Shown here: piece after piece, positions 13,655 to 21,796 of the stretch
How the letters are laid out: every line of letters begins with the position of its first letter
How positions within the stretch are numbered: position 1 is the stretch's first letter
IMG/VR virus record: IMGVR_UViG_3300050019_000036
Span: 1 to 30,186 of that record
DNA: 30,186 nt
Strand: one strand, 5' to 3'
From: a virus
Position numbers and translations under genes: made by a program
The notes under the pieces: generated by a model
What the model saw: the letters and a program-made list of their open reading frames with translations, nothing else
What the model was told of the DNA's origin: nothing
Databases searched by the model: none

Positions 13655-14199
13655 TGGATTGTTTGTGCCTGTAATCCAGAAATCAAATCGAGGCCGGAGT
13701 CGAGAGGATAGGTTAGCTGCTGTTCTTCCGTCGTCCACGCTTCATCCAATGAACGAGCAAGCGTATAGAAACCGGTTCGCGCTGTAATTGATATCGCAAC
13801 AGAACCGTCCGCTTGAGCGGAAAACGATTGATAATCTAGCAGGGAGTCAACAATCTGAAACGGATCAGAAATTACGGCGTTGCCATACCCTAAACAAGCA
13901 AGCCATACTTTCCCGCTAAGGTTCCTGACATTGTCGCCAAGACCAGCTACGATTGACGGATCAACGCCAGACATTCCGAAATTGATTTCTTGAATAGTTA
14001 AATCGCTGCTATGTGAGATCGGTGCAACACTCGCTAATGTTCCAGCACCGGTCCAAACGAACCCGTTCCAGTTTAATAAACCTAACCCTGTCCAAAACCT
14101 AGCTATGCCGCTCGGATGATCGATCTCGGCCAGAAGCGCGAGCGGCCTTCGTTTCCGCAATGCGTCGGCCATGCGAGAAGTTAACGGGGATGCCATCAA
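13639..14199 (-). CDS. L-like tail-tip protein
   Basis: This 186-aa protein lies between the M-like and K-like genes, overlapping the former by 4 bases. It has a basic N-terminus (SRMADALRKRRPLALLAEID) and a beta-rich body (ARFWTGLGLLNWNGFVWTGA, ISITARTGFYTLARSLDEAW). Position and size match lambda L-type or BR0599/DUF2163-type tail-tip proteins of alphaproteobacterial siphophages and gene transfer agents. The assignment rests more on gene order than on a diagnostic motif. Confidence 0.7.
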   Translation of the reverse strand: MMASPLTSRMADALRKRRPLALLAEIDHPSGIARFWTGLGLLNWNGFVWTGAGTLASVAPISHSSDLTIQEINFGMSGVDPSIVAGLGDNVRNLSGKVWLACLGYGNAVISDPFQIVDSLLDYQSFSAQADGSVAISITARTGFYTLARSLDEAWTTEEQQLTYPLDSGLDLISGLQAQTIQWTQT

Positions 14200-14918
14200 G
14201 CGTTCTCGATGGCTTCGATTAGGGAGAAGCCGAAGTTCGCCAGAACGGGAGCCGTGATCTGCATCTCAGCCTGGTTATCGTCGATCAGATGAAATACTGA
14301 TGTTGGATGATCGAGTACAACCATGTCGCCAGCGCTCAATCCCTGACGTAATGCCGGCCGGATTTCGACGCCCGCGGCGCCGGTGGAATCGGTCGGGCCG
14401 TCGACCACTATCTGATAGAGGTTAGGCGTCGCGCTCGGGATGCCGTTGGGGCGCACTTCGAACAGATCGCCGCGCGAAAGTACGTTTGCGGTAGACACAG
14501 GCAGACCGCCGATGACCACCGAATTATCGCCACGATTTGCAGCGGATGCGAGAAAACATGTCGGTGGCAACAGCGATGATGCAAACCCCGATCCGTCCGT
14601 AAATGCACTGCCGTCTGTGAATGTTGAAAATGGCGGCACCAAAAGACGATTATATCTCGGCTGCGTGCGCGATGGGTCGCCCATCCGGATCAATCCGGCC
14701 TGCCCGCCGAGCCGCGAAAAGAACGCGTCCATCTGCGGCCATGTATCGATGTCCTGGATCGAGGCCGTTAGTTTCGGCATCCAGATTTGGGAATGCGGGC
14801 CGTAGACCGAATTTCCACCTGCCCACGGTCGCGCCGAGATTTGCGACCTTGAACTGAGTTGAAACGTAACCGTGGTGAAGTGCCACCAATCAATGGGATA
14901 GGAATATATTTCCGTCAT
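14196..14918 (-). CDS. M-like / distal tail protein
   Basis: The 240-aa product follows the tape measure with a 4-base ATGA overlap, the invariant place of the distal tail (Dit or lambda M-like) protein. It shows a beta-sandwich-like N-terminal half (YPIDWWHFTTVTFQL, DTWPQMDAFFSRLGGQAGLI) and a C-terminal part with LIDDNQAEMQITAP. It should cap the tail tube and connect to the tip hub. Confidence 0.75.
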   Translation of the reverse strand: MTEIYSYPIDWWHFTTVTFQLSSRSQISARPWAGGNSVYGPHSQIWMPKLTASIQDIDTWPQMDAFFSRLGGQAGLIRMGDPSRTQPRYNRLLVPPFSTFTDGSAFTDGSGFASSLLPPTCFLASAANRGDNSVVIGGLPVSTANVLSRGDLFEVRPNGIPSATPNLYQIVVDGPTDSTGAAGVEIRPALRQGLSAGDMVVLDHPTSVFHLIDDNQAEMQITAPVLANFGFSLIEAIENA

Positions 14919-16975
14919 CCGAACCCCGGATTATTCTGGCGAGTCCTTGTAACCACGGCTTGCACGTTAATTATGAAATTCTTTTTGTCCTGTGCAATTA
15001 CGGCAGCGATCCGCGCCACCGCGGCAGCATCGGCGCCACGCGCATCGATGACAGGAGAATAGTTGAATACGTTTTGAACCCGGCCATTGTCGTTGGACGG
15101 CATCTTTCCGTTTGGCATAACCTGTGAGCCCTGCGGAAGACTGACGATTTCAGGACCGCGTTCGCCCACAAGTGCGAGTCCGCCCGGCGCGCTATCAGTG
15201 CCGTCTGCGAAACCGGGGCCAAAGAATGCGCCGCCCGTATTGTTCGCCAACGTGCTTGCAGAAGTCGCAGCGAAGTTAGTACCGCCGCCAAGCCCGAACA
15301 CGCTCAAAATACTACCGCCACCGATCGACGATTGTAGCGCGGCCATCATCGGCTGGACAATTGCGATCTTGATGATCATCTGCTCGATGGTCTTAAGGAT
15401 CGCGATACCCATATTCGAGAAGCCGATGCCTGCCTTGACCGAACCCGTAGCGATATCCGTCAGCCCAGTAACAAGATTATTTTCGATGCCGGTCGATAGC
15501 TGTCGGAAGGCAGTATTGACCCGGATTGACGCGGCGTAAGTGCTATTGAGCGCCGCCGGGATATCGTTGCCGTAAATTCCTTTGAGTTGGTTGGCGATCG
15601 CCACATCATCAGTCGAAAGGAACGCAGTCTTGCTGTTGAAGTCGATGGAAGATGCAACCTTCGCCTTTGCCAACGCATCGGCTGCATCTCCCGCAGCTTG
15701 TTTAAGGACTGCAAATTTTGCGGCCTGATCGGCGGTTTCCTTTCCGCCATTAGCCAGAACGGCGGCGGTTTCGGCCGCAGTAGCTTTAAACGATGCCAAC
15801 GCAGCGTCACCAAGGCCGACAGCGAGCGTATCGGCTTTTTGAGTCTCGATATGCTTCTGCAGCGTATTGATTGCGGAATCTACCGCATCGTTTGCGTCGT
15901 TTCCGGATGGCGGCAATACCGTCGATCCGTTTCCGGTGATCGGAATCCTAGTTAATTGACTTTTTTGCGCGATCAGGTCTTTGACCTTGGCTATCTCGGC
16001 ATCGATATCGCTGTTGTCGGATAAACCAATAACGCCAGCCTTTCCCCTCTGCTGACTCATTTGAAAACTGGAAACATCGGGACCAAGCGAAGCAATCGCG
16101 CTTTTATATTGTTGGATGGCGTCTAATTGTTTTTGCAGGTCGCCGGTGGACCACTGATCTTGAGGGGTAAGGCCGCGCGAAAAGAAACCACTAACAGAGG
16201 CGACCGTATTGATGACGCTGGATGCGATGTTGGCGAGCTGTATCAGTAGCGGCAAGATTCCAGCCAGAGCCCCCTTAAATTGCAAATCCCATGCCGCAAT
16301 CGCGGTGTGCCACTGGTTGTTGAAATCCTTTGCCTTTTGGATCACGCCATCGTCGATCGTGACGCCGAGCTCAGCCGCGGCTTTTTTCTGCGATTCGATT
16401 TCATCAGTACCCTGACGAAGGAACGGCACCCAATCTTTTGAAAGGCCAACGATCGATGCAATTGCATTTGCCATCTGCAGAGTCGGCGCATTCTTGATCA
16501 GATCAGAGATATTCCCCATCGCCTGTTCAGTTGTCTTTAGTTCTCCGTTGGCGGTCTTAATTGATGCCCCGTTCGCCTCGAACAGTTTTCCGAAATCGGT
16601 TGCACCACGGCTTGCCGCCTGTAGGTCCGAGCCGATCTTATCGAGTCCAGAAATGAAATCCTTATCAGTAAGGCCGGACGCCTTTGCGGCGAACAACGTT
16701 TCCTGGAACGACTTCGTCGTCATCCCAGCTTTTTCCGCGTTCATCGCGAGGTCGACCAATTCCTTATTGGTATTACCGACGTAATCGACGAAGCCGCGCA
16801 ACGCCGCGAGCGAGCCGATAAACGCAACACCGACTCCAGCAACGGCGAGAGTCATTCCAGTAACCGAGCCAACGCCCTTTTCTGCGGACGCGCTCGCCTT
16901 ATCCATGGATTGGGTGAATTGATCTGCGCCTGACGTATCGGCGCCAATTACCAATTCGGTGACGACCTGAGACAT
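14915..16975 (-). CDS. Tail tape measure protein
   Basis: This 686-aa protein is the longest of the tail-assembly block and follows the frameshifted chaperones. It has a structural N-terminus (VTELVIGADTSGADQF), a helical heptad-rich body, hydrophobic stretches at about 40-60 (TGMTLAVAGVGVAFIGSLAA) and 240-262 (GILPLLIQLANIASSVINTV), and the common C-terminal motif GLALVGERGPEIVSLPQGSQ. It should set tail length and be ejected with DNA. At about 0.15 nm per residue, 686 residues predict a tail near 100 nm (family rule, not measured). Confidence 0.93.
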   Translation of the reverse strand: MSQVVTELVIGADTSGADQFTQSMDKASASAEKGVGSVTGMTLAVAGVGVAFIGSLAALRGFVDYVGNTNKELVDLAMNAEKAGMTTKSFQETLFAAKASGLTDKDFISGLDKIGSDLQAASRGATDFGKLFEANGASIKTANGELKTTEQAMGNISDLIKNAPTLQMANAIASIVGLSKDWVPFLRQGTDEIESQKKAAAELGVTIDDGVIQKAKDFNNQWHTAIAAWDLQFKGALAGILPLLIQLANIASSVINTVASVSGFFSRGLTPQDQWSTGDLQKQLDAIQQYKSAIASLGPDVSSFQMSQQRGKAGVIGLSDNSDIDAEIAKVKDLIAQKSQLTRIPITGNGSTVLPPSGNDANDAVDSAINTLQKHIETQKADTLAVGLGDAALASFKATAAETAAVLANGGKETADQAAKFAVLKQAAGDAADALAKAKVASSIDFNSKTAFLSTDDVAIANQLKGIYGNDIPAALNSTYAASIRVNTAFRQLSTGIENNLVTGLTDIATGSVKAGIGFSNMGIAILKTIEQMIIKIAIVQPMMAALQSSIGGGSILSVFGLGGGTNFAATSASTLANNTGGAFFGPGFADGTDSAPGGLALVGERGPEIVSLPQGSQVMPNGKMPSNDNGRVQNVFNYSPVIDARGADAAAVARIAAVIAQDKKNFIINVQAVVTRTRQNNPGFG

Positions 16976-16982
16976 GGATTTT

Positions 16983-17357
16983 TCAATCTCTCGGCTTGCT
17001 GTGTTCCTGGCGGAACAAGTCGTCTAATTCTTCGATGATCCGGATTTCCCACGGCGCCAGCGGCATTTTGGAATGCCGAACGAAGGCGTCGATATCCGGC
17101 CACGATATCGGATTAGTCGAAAACCCGCTGGAACGCCGCGCACTGAGACGGCAGAACGCGCTCCAGATATACGCAAGCGCCTCGGGGAACGGGGGACATT
17201 CCAATTCGGCTTCGCGTTCCGCGCGCTTCGCTGGATTGCGCGTGCGCGCCAACAGCCCTTCAAGCATCTCGCGGTAGGTTACGCCGTCGTTGTCGACGGC
17301 GTTAAGTTCGAATATCTTCTTTGCGAATGCCCTCAGCTCTTCGCGGAGGGCTGAATA
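16983..17357 (-). CDS. gpT-like frameshift extension of the tail chaperone
   Basis: The frame is open upstream of the first ATG (17267) and joins the end of the gpG-like gene in the -1 phase at the AAATTTT site. From the slip point it reads YSALREELRAFAKKIFELNA and continues into MLEGLLARTRNPAKRAEREA and the FPEALAYIWSAFCRLSARRS domain, 124 residues in all. The ATG at 17267 has no ribosome site, so expression as a fusion is more likely. The fusion would be 266 aa (142 + 124). By analogy with lambda gpGT it should bind the tape measure and recruit tail tube subunits. The tape measure gene follows after 7 bases. Confidence 0.8.
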   Translation of the reverse strand, partial: YSALREELRAFAKKIFELNAVDNDGVTYREMLEGLLARTRNPAKRAEREAELECPPFPEALAYIWSAFCRLSARRSSGFSTNPISWPDIDAFVRHSKMPLAPWEIRIIEELDDLFRQEHSKPRD

Positions 17358-17363
17358 AAATTT
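17329..17363 (-). promoter_or_regulatory. Programmed -1 ribosomal frameshift signal
   Basis: In the zero frame of the gpG-like gene the codons ACA AAT TTT create the heptamer A-AAT-TTT (17363-17357), a canonical X-XXY-YYZ slippery site. Five bases later a perfect 6-bp stem GCCCTC/GAGGGC (17351-17346 with 17334-17329, 11-nt loop) follows, and the zero-frame TGA (17335-17333) overlaps the 3' arm. The -1 frame is open from here to the stop at 16983. Spacing, frame and gene context all match the conserved tail-chaperone frameshift. Confidence 0.85.
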
Positions 17364-17782
17364 GTGTCGTCACGCATGAAATCGACGACCTGTGAGAATA
17401 ACCAACCCTTCTTTCGGTCTAACAAAAGTTGTTTCGCGGCATCTGGAGAAAATGAAATCGTATCGCCTCCGAGTTTGACTGGCGTGAACGTCTTGGTCCT
17501 CGCAACAATATTCTCGACATTCTCGGCTCGGATTTGGTCGATCGATTGATCTTCTTCTTTCCACTTTTTTCCGTTCACGCGCGCCTGCTTCTGTGCGGCT
17601 AGATCGCGCAATGCTTCCCGTGAGACACGGTTCGCAACTTCCACCGTCTTCGGGTGGCCAGGTCCATAAAATGTCCAAATCCAAGTGGTTGGCTCGTCAG
17701 TAGCAGGATGCCGTATGGCCAATTCGACCTCGTCACGGGCGTCGAGATCATTAATATCAAAATCTGTAGGCGCTTCAGTCAC
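17333..17782 (-). CDS. gpG-like tail assembly chaperone
   Basis: The start is a GTG two bases after the homing-endonuclease stop, with AAGGG as ribosome site; an upstream frame to 17848 would run into the endonuclease gene. The 149-aa protein is acidic at the N-terminus (FDINDLDARDEVELAIRHP), has a TTWIWTFYGPGHPKTVEVAN strand region, and ends in MRDDTNFIQPSAKS. Location between tail tube and tape measure plus the -1 frameshift signal near its 3' end identify it as the gpG-type chaperone. Confidence 0.85.
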   Translation of the reverse strand: MTEAPTDFDINDLDARDEVELAIRHPATDEPTTWIWTFYGPGHPKTVEVANRVSREALRDLAAQKQARVNGKKWKEEDQSIDQIRAENVENIVARTKTFTPVKLGGDTISFSPDAAKQLLLDRKKGWLFSQVVDFMRDDTNFIQPSAKS

Positions 17783-17784
17783 AT

Positions 17785-18573
17785 TTACATCCCTTGAATT
17801 ACGCGTTCGCCGATATAGCGAGATCCGCGAACGCCTCGCCTGATCCAATGAAAGATCGTGGATGGCCTCGTTGACAGCGCCACGGCTGCGGCGCTCAACG
17901 TTTGATATTCAACCCCCATAATCTCGCATGATCGAACCGTGGGCGGCTTTCGACCCTTACGATTTGCGGACTGCAGATCGCAAAATTCAGGCGATCTTCT
18001 CATGCCCAAATGTTTTTGACGGGTTAATTCAATAGACGCGGCCGATCTTTTCTTCCCGGTATTTGCTTTGCGCGTCTTTTCTATCGATTCTGAAGAATGC
18101 TTTCTTCCCATGCATTTCATTGAAAATGAAATGCGCGCTTCATCGGACCATTTCCTACCTGCAGCAGCTTTGATTCCGGCAAGATGGCGCGCAGATATAT
18201 TAGCAGTCCCCTCGCCTCCGTCAGTAAGATTGACGAGCGGGCCGGCCCCCTTATCGACCCTTCCTAACGTTCGGATGAGATAAATTTCGCGCGAGTGTGC
18301 TAATGAGATGATTTCGTGCCAGCTATCAATCTGATAAAGCGGACGAATACCATCACGGAACATTTTCTGAATTATTCGATTCTTATGCCCAACGCTTTTT
18401 GGAAACCGCGCAGTTCTTTCGTGTTCCTCGAGTCGCTGCCGATTCCAGGTCCTCACCTTCGCATAGCCTACATAAAATGGAGTACCATCGTGGCGCAGCA
18501 AAATGTAAACGTAGAATTTTCCGGGATTCGCTTTGATCTCTGCCATGGCGGCAGATAAGGTCATTGTAGCCAT
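17785..18573 (-). CDS. Free-standing GIY-YIG homing endonuclease
   Basis: This 262-aa protein has a GIY-YIG nuclease domain (about 18-120): YVYILL, PFYVGYAK, a basic RTWNRQRLEEHE helix, the catalytic Glu in SREIYLIRTLGR (E96) and VNLTDGGEG. It is followed by repeated NUMOD3-type DNA-binding motifs (GRKWSDEA, GRKHSSESIEK, GKKRSAASIEL, GMRRSPEF; about 139-196) and a C-terminal NUMOD1/IENR-like helix-turn-helix (LSAAAVALSTRPSTIFHWIR). All expected residues are present, so it is probably active. It is inserted between tube and chaperone genes and ends exactly so that the chaperone ribosome site lies in its last codons. GAGG precedes its ATG. Confidence 0.9.
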   Translation of the reverse strand: MATMTLSAAMAEIKANPGKFYVYILLRHDGTPFYVGYAKVRTWNRQRLEEHERTARFPKSVGHKNRIIQKMFRDGIRPLYQIDSWHEIISLAHSREIYLIRTLGRVDKGAGPLVNLTDGGEGTANISARHLAGIKAAAGRKWSDEARISFSMKCMGRKHSSESIEKTRKANTGKKRSAASIELTRQKHLGMRRSPEFCDLQSANRKGRKPPTVRSCEIMGVEYQTLSAAAVALSTRPSTIFHWIRRGVRGSRYIGERVIQGM

Positions 18574-18608
18574 CGCTCGCGCCTCATGCGGGTTGTGGTT
18601 AGGCTCGG

Positions 18609-18629
18609 CGCGATGCTTCGAACATCGCG
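18609..18629. other. Hairpin between tail tube and endonuclease genes
   Basis: CGCGATG and CATCGCG form a perfect 7-bp stem around a 7-nt loop in the 71-base gap after the tail tube stop. No T-run follows on the minus strand, so it may stabilise the tube mRNA 3' end, act as a weak attenuator, or be part of the endonuclease insertion footprint. Confidence 0.4.
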
Positions 18630-18644
18630 TTGGGCCGACTTATA

Positions 18645-19865
18645 TTACGAGTTATTCGAAATTTGTACAGAAATTGTTGTGTCGTCCGCCGATGTTCCGG
18701 AACTATCATGGCCGATAAGTGCAGCGGGCACCGAAATTGTCTGCGTTCTTGCTCCACCAGCCGAACTCATCGGCGAAATATCGGCGCCGCCGAGCGTGAA
18801 ATTTGGCACGTTGATGTTGATGAAGTTCTTCGGTTCCGCCATGTTGTCGACGGCCTTGAGACTGAGCGAATATCCGGTCTCATTCAAGAAGCCCGAGATA
18901 TAGGTCAGATCCTTTTGCAGGATCGTTATGTTCATCGTCACCTGATTGAGACCGCCCATCACTGTGGGCGAAATCTTGCTGCCGACCACTGCAGGCGCAA
19001 CGGCACCATTATCGAACGTCAGATCAAACGCCGTAATATCAGCCACGTCCACGCCACCGAGGCGCAGGGTCGCATCTAGCGCCGCCATGGGCGCAGTTGC
19101 AATCAGTGACGGAGAAGTCAACACAGCGGCGCTAGTTGCCGCCGTGAACAAACCTGTGCCAACCCATGCCGGCTCAAAAACAATCAAGCCATTCGGTGCC
19201 ATCGAAAATTTGAACGATTTCCAGAAGCAATCATTGAACAATCGGCTTGCGCCGAGATCGGACTCATATTCCTCGATCGTGTAGTAGCGATTAATCAATG
19301 AACCGGCGACAGGATTGATGATCTTGCGACCGCGACGCACGATTGAGCAGGTTGTGTCAGGTGTCGCCTCGACAACAAGGAGTTCCGCAACGGTGATTGT
19401 GGTGGCCGACAACGCGGTAATACGGAGGTTCGTGCTGTTATTCGCCGCATCCGTAAAGGTGAGAAGATCGATGATATCATTGACGCGAAAACCCAACGTA
19501 ATCGGATTGCCGGTTGCGAGAATGATCGTATGTGCCCCAGTCGTCAGCGACGTGAAGTCCGATTGCGTCTTGGTGATTTCAGTATCCCATGTCGCGCGCA
19601 TCGCGGCCTGCATGATCTGATCGCAGGATTGGATTGAAAGCTCCATACCGTAGGGACCGCCGACCGCGGTCTGCATGCCGTGCCGGCCCTTGACGGGCTG
19701 CGCATCGCCACGAATTTCCTTCGATTGAATCGCAGCCTTCGACAGCTTGCCAGGCGTTCCGCCGGTCTGCCGGATGATCGTGCCGCCTGCGCCCGTCGCC
19801 GGAGTACCAAGCGCCGACTGGACTAGGAAGGCACTATAACCATAAAAATTGCTTTGATATGTCAA
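18645..19865 (-). CDS. Major tail tube protein
   Basis: The 406-aa protein begins TYQSNFYGYSAFLVQSALGT and contains beta-rich, Thr/Ser-rich sequence with ITALSATTITVAE and YYTIEEYESDLGASRLFNDC, matching long alphaproteobacterial tail tube proteins of the lambda-V class with a C-terminal extra domain (about 330-406, SAGGARTQTISVPAALIG). Position after the tail terminators and before the chaperones supports this. The start is a TTG preceded by AAGGAG with 8-base spacing; no better ATG exists. It should polymerise around the tape measure to form the flexible tube. Confidence 0.87.
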   Translation of the reverse strand: MTYQSNFYGYSAFLVQSALGTPATGAGGTIIRQTGGTPGKLSKAAIQSKEIRGDAQPVKGRHGMQTAVGGPYGMELSIQSCDQIMQAAMRATWDTEITKTQSDFTSLTTGAHTIILATGNPITLGFRVNDIIDLLTFTDAANNSTNLRITALSATTITVAELLVVEATPDTTCSIVRRGRKIINPVAGSLINRYYTIEEYESDLGASRLFNDCFWKSFKFSMAPNGLIVFEPAWVGTGLFTAATSAAVLTSPSLIATAPMAALDATLRLGGVDVADITAFDLTFDNGAVAPAVVGSKISPTVMGGLNQVTMNITILQKDLTYISGFLNETGYSLSLKAVDNMAEPKNFININVPNFTLGGADISPMSSAGGARTQTISVPAALIGHDSSGTSADDTTISVQISNNS

Positions 19866-19894
19866 TTGCGTCGCTCCTTAAGGCTGCGCTGAAT

Positions 19895-20383
19895 TTACGA
19901 TCTGTGAAAGTATTGGAACGGACAACTGACGGTTACTCGGAACGTATTTCCGGCTTGAATGCCTTCGATATTTGCAGCGCTTCCACCGTCCGGTGGACTT
20001 GGCGCCATCGTGCGGACATACGAGCCGTTCGCGTCGACATAGAACGTCGCGGCGCGGAAGATTTCGCCCGCGTTCACCGCGAACTGCTGGGCGCGCGCAT
20101 CGCCCTCGTCGATCGGCACAAGAACGTGCAGCAAGATAAATCCGTCATAGACGAAGAACCGATTTCCGACGTCGCCGAATGTATAAGGATCACTTTTCGT
20201 TCCTGCGACTTCGCAAACTAGAAACGGCGCGGGATTTCCCGTCGCCGGATCGATCGGCGGGAACGGCGGATCTGGTTGTTTGTTGACGTAGACGATCAGG
20301 GTGAGCGGATTGCTCGACCCGTCGATCCATTGAGAAACGAGCCGCGCTTTAATCGCGGCAACTGCGCCGGCATAATCAGGCAT
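19895..20383 (-). CDS. Tail terminator-like protein, second tandem copy
   Basis: This 162-aa protein is a paralogue of the gene just upstream: the first 162 residues differ at only about 25 positions (both begin MPDYAGAVAAIKARL and end NTFRVT-SCPFQ). The location directly before the tube gene is that of the lambda U-like tail terminator, which caps the tail and joins it to the head (family inference). This copy stops at FHRS and lacks the C-terminal extension of the other. Only an AAGGA about 17 bases upstream is seen as ribosome site. Confidence 0.78.
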   Translation of the reverse strand: MPDYAGAVAAIKARLVSQWIDGSSNPLTLIVYVNKQPDPPFPPIDPATGNPAPFLVCEVAGTKSDPYTFGDVGNRFFVYDGFILLHVLVPIDEGDARAQQFAVNAGEIFRAATFYVDANGSYVRTMAPSPPDGGSAANIEGIQAGNTFRVTVSCPFQYFHRS

Positions 20384-20443
20384 GTGGCGCTGTCTCGAAT
20401 CCTTGTGTGGTGTCGTTCGTGGTCGCGCGCGCGGATGTTGCCA

Positions 20444-21073
20444 TCAAGCTGTTCCTAGAAGATAGGCGCCGTCCGCGCCTGTGAGATAAGCGCCATCAGC
20501 GCCTTGGAGATAGACAAATCCCAACGGCGGCGCAGGTAGGAGATCCAACGGCGGCGCAGGCGGCCCAGATCCCCCAAGGGGAGCGAAGGCGCGATAGAAG
20601 AACTGAAAAGGGCAACTGATCGTCACCCGGAACGTATTTCCGGCCTGAATGCCTTCAATGTTTGCCGCGCTTCCACCGTCTGGCGGATGCGGGGCCATCG
20701 TGCGGAGATACGAGCCGTTGGCGTCGACGTAGAACGTAGCGGAACGGAAGATTTCGCCCGCAATAACGGCGAGCTGTTGCGCTCGCGCAGCGCCCTCGTC
20801 CATTGGTACGAGGACGTGTAGCAAGATCAGGCCATTATAAACGAAGAACTGATTTCCGAGATTGCCGAACGTATATGGATTGCTGTTCGTACCGGCGATT
20901 TCACAAACCAGAAACGGCGCGGGATTTCCTGTAACCGGATCGATTGGAGGAAACGGCGGATCGGGTTGTTTATTGACATAGACGATCAGCGTTAGCGGAT
21001 TGTTCGATCCGTCGACCCATTTAGTAATGAGCCGCGCTTTAATCGCAGCAACTGCGCCGGCATAATCGGGCAT
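20444..21073 (-). CDS. Tail terminator-like protein with C-terminal repeat extension
   Basis: Residues 1-162 are the tail-terminator-like domain shared with the following gene. Residues 163-209 form an extension: a Pro-rich linker (GGSGPPAPPLDLLPAPPLGF) and three short repeats YLQGADGA, YLTGADGA and YLLGTA. Such YLxGADGA repeats are seen at the ends of phage structural proteins and may mediate assembly or display. The corresponding DNA has an 18-base direct repeat (ATCCAACGGCGGCGCAGG type) near 20524-20563. It follows the neck gene after 4 bases. Confidence 0.78.
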   Translation of the reverse strand: MPDYAGAVAAIKARLITKWVDGSNNPLTLIVYVNKQPDPPFPPIDPVTGNPAPFLVCEIAGTNSNPYTFGNLGNQFFVYNGLILLHVLVPMDEGAARAQQLAVIAGEIFRSATFYVDANGSYLRTMAPHPPDGGSAANIEGIQAGNTFRVTISCPFQFFYRAFAPLGGSGPPAPPLDLLPAPPLGFVYLQGADGAYLTGADGAYLLGTA

Positions 21074-21077
21074 TGAT

Positions 21078-21554
21078 TTATCTCGCAGTCAGAATCAAAC
21101 AGGGCTGACGAACGAGCCAATCTCGCAGTGCCTTCTTATTCCCGCCGCGGCGCTTGCCTGCGGCCTGTCCAGCAAGAGATCCGGCGTATGCCTGAACCGA
21201 ACCAAATCGAACCGGCATATAGCTAAATTGGACGTTTACGCTATTGCCGTATCGCGCTGAAACAAGCGGAGCGGTCTCTTCATAAACATGAAGTGGCGCT
21301 CGCATTTTTCCGTTACCTAATTCGACGATGCGACTCCATGGAACGGGATTGCTAATCTCTATCGCTTGGCCCGGTTGCCAGTTCTTTGCATCCGGCACAT
21401 TGTGCCCATCGATGAAAAGCATGTGGCTGTCGCGGTAAAGGCCAGGATGTGGATCCTTACCTGATCCAACCGGCGATCTATCGCGGAGCGTCTGAAGTGC
21501 GAACTGCGCTATCGCATCCATATAGACATATTGGATGACGATGCGCTGATTCAT
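21078..21554 (-). CDS. Neck / HK97 gp10-like protein
   Basis: The 158-aa protein contains ALQTLRDRSPVGSGKDPHPG and GQAIEISNPVPWSRIVELGN, the pattern of HK97 gp10/lambda Z-like tail completion proteins, in which a helix is followed by SPVGxxxxxPGxYRDS and NPxPYxxxxExG. The C-terminal GQAAGKRRGGNKKALRDWLV is basic. It starts with a 4-base overlap on the upstream gene and precedes the tail terminators, as expected for a head-tail neck component. Confidence 0.8.
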   Translation of the reverse strand: MNQRIVIQYVYMDAIAQFALQTLRDRSPVGSGKDPHPGLYRDSHMLFIDGHNVPDAKNWQPGQAIEISNPVPWSRIVELGNGKMRAPLHVYEETAPLVSARYGNSVNVQFSYMPVRFGSVQAYAGSLAGQAAGKRRGGNKKALRDWLVRQPCLILTAR

Positions 21555-21796
21555 CCCTCAAATTTCACCTTATCGATCGGAGTGCCGTCTACCGAGACCT
21601 GATAATCGTTCGGGTGGCTGACATTAACCACATCGTCGTGCAGACTGCGGATTTTGTCTCGCATCTCTTGTTGCGCCAGCAAGAGCGCTGATTGCGTTGC
21701 GAGATCGAAACCATTTTCGTCGAATTTCCAGCGCTGGCGATTTACACCATCTGGATCGGCTTTTTCATTATTATTGAAATCGACGAATTCGGTCAT
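21551..21796 (-). CDS. Small unknown protein in the neck block, 81 aa
   Basis: Its ATG overlaps the preceding stop as TAATG and its stop overlaps the following start by 4 bases, so it is a genuine coupled gene. The N-terminus is Asn/Asp-rich (EFVDFNNNEKADPDGVNRQR), the middle is helical (LLLAQQEMRDKIRSLHDDVV) and the end is a short beta-like segment (YQVSVDGTPIDKVKFEG). No recognised family; possibly a head-tail connection accessory. Confidence 0.68.
   Translation of the reverse strand: MTEFVDFNNNEKADPDGVNRQRWKFDENGFDLATQSALLLAQQEMRDKIRSLHDDVVNVSHPNDYQVSVDGTPIDKVKFEG

Noticed and set aside
15087-15539. 150-aa plus-strand ORF
   Set aside because: Antisense to the C-terminal part of the tape measure gene; Pro/Ser-rich shadow without start signal.
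17785-17848. Upstream extension of the gpG-like gene to 17848
   Set aside because: It would overlap the endonuclease gene by 64 bases and add an Arg-rich segment; the GTG at 17782 with AAGGG upstream fits the spacing better.
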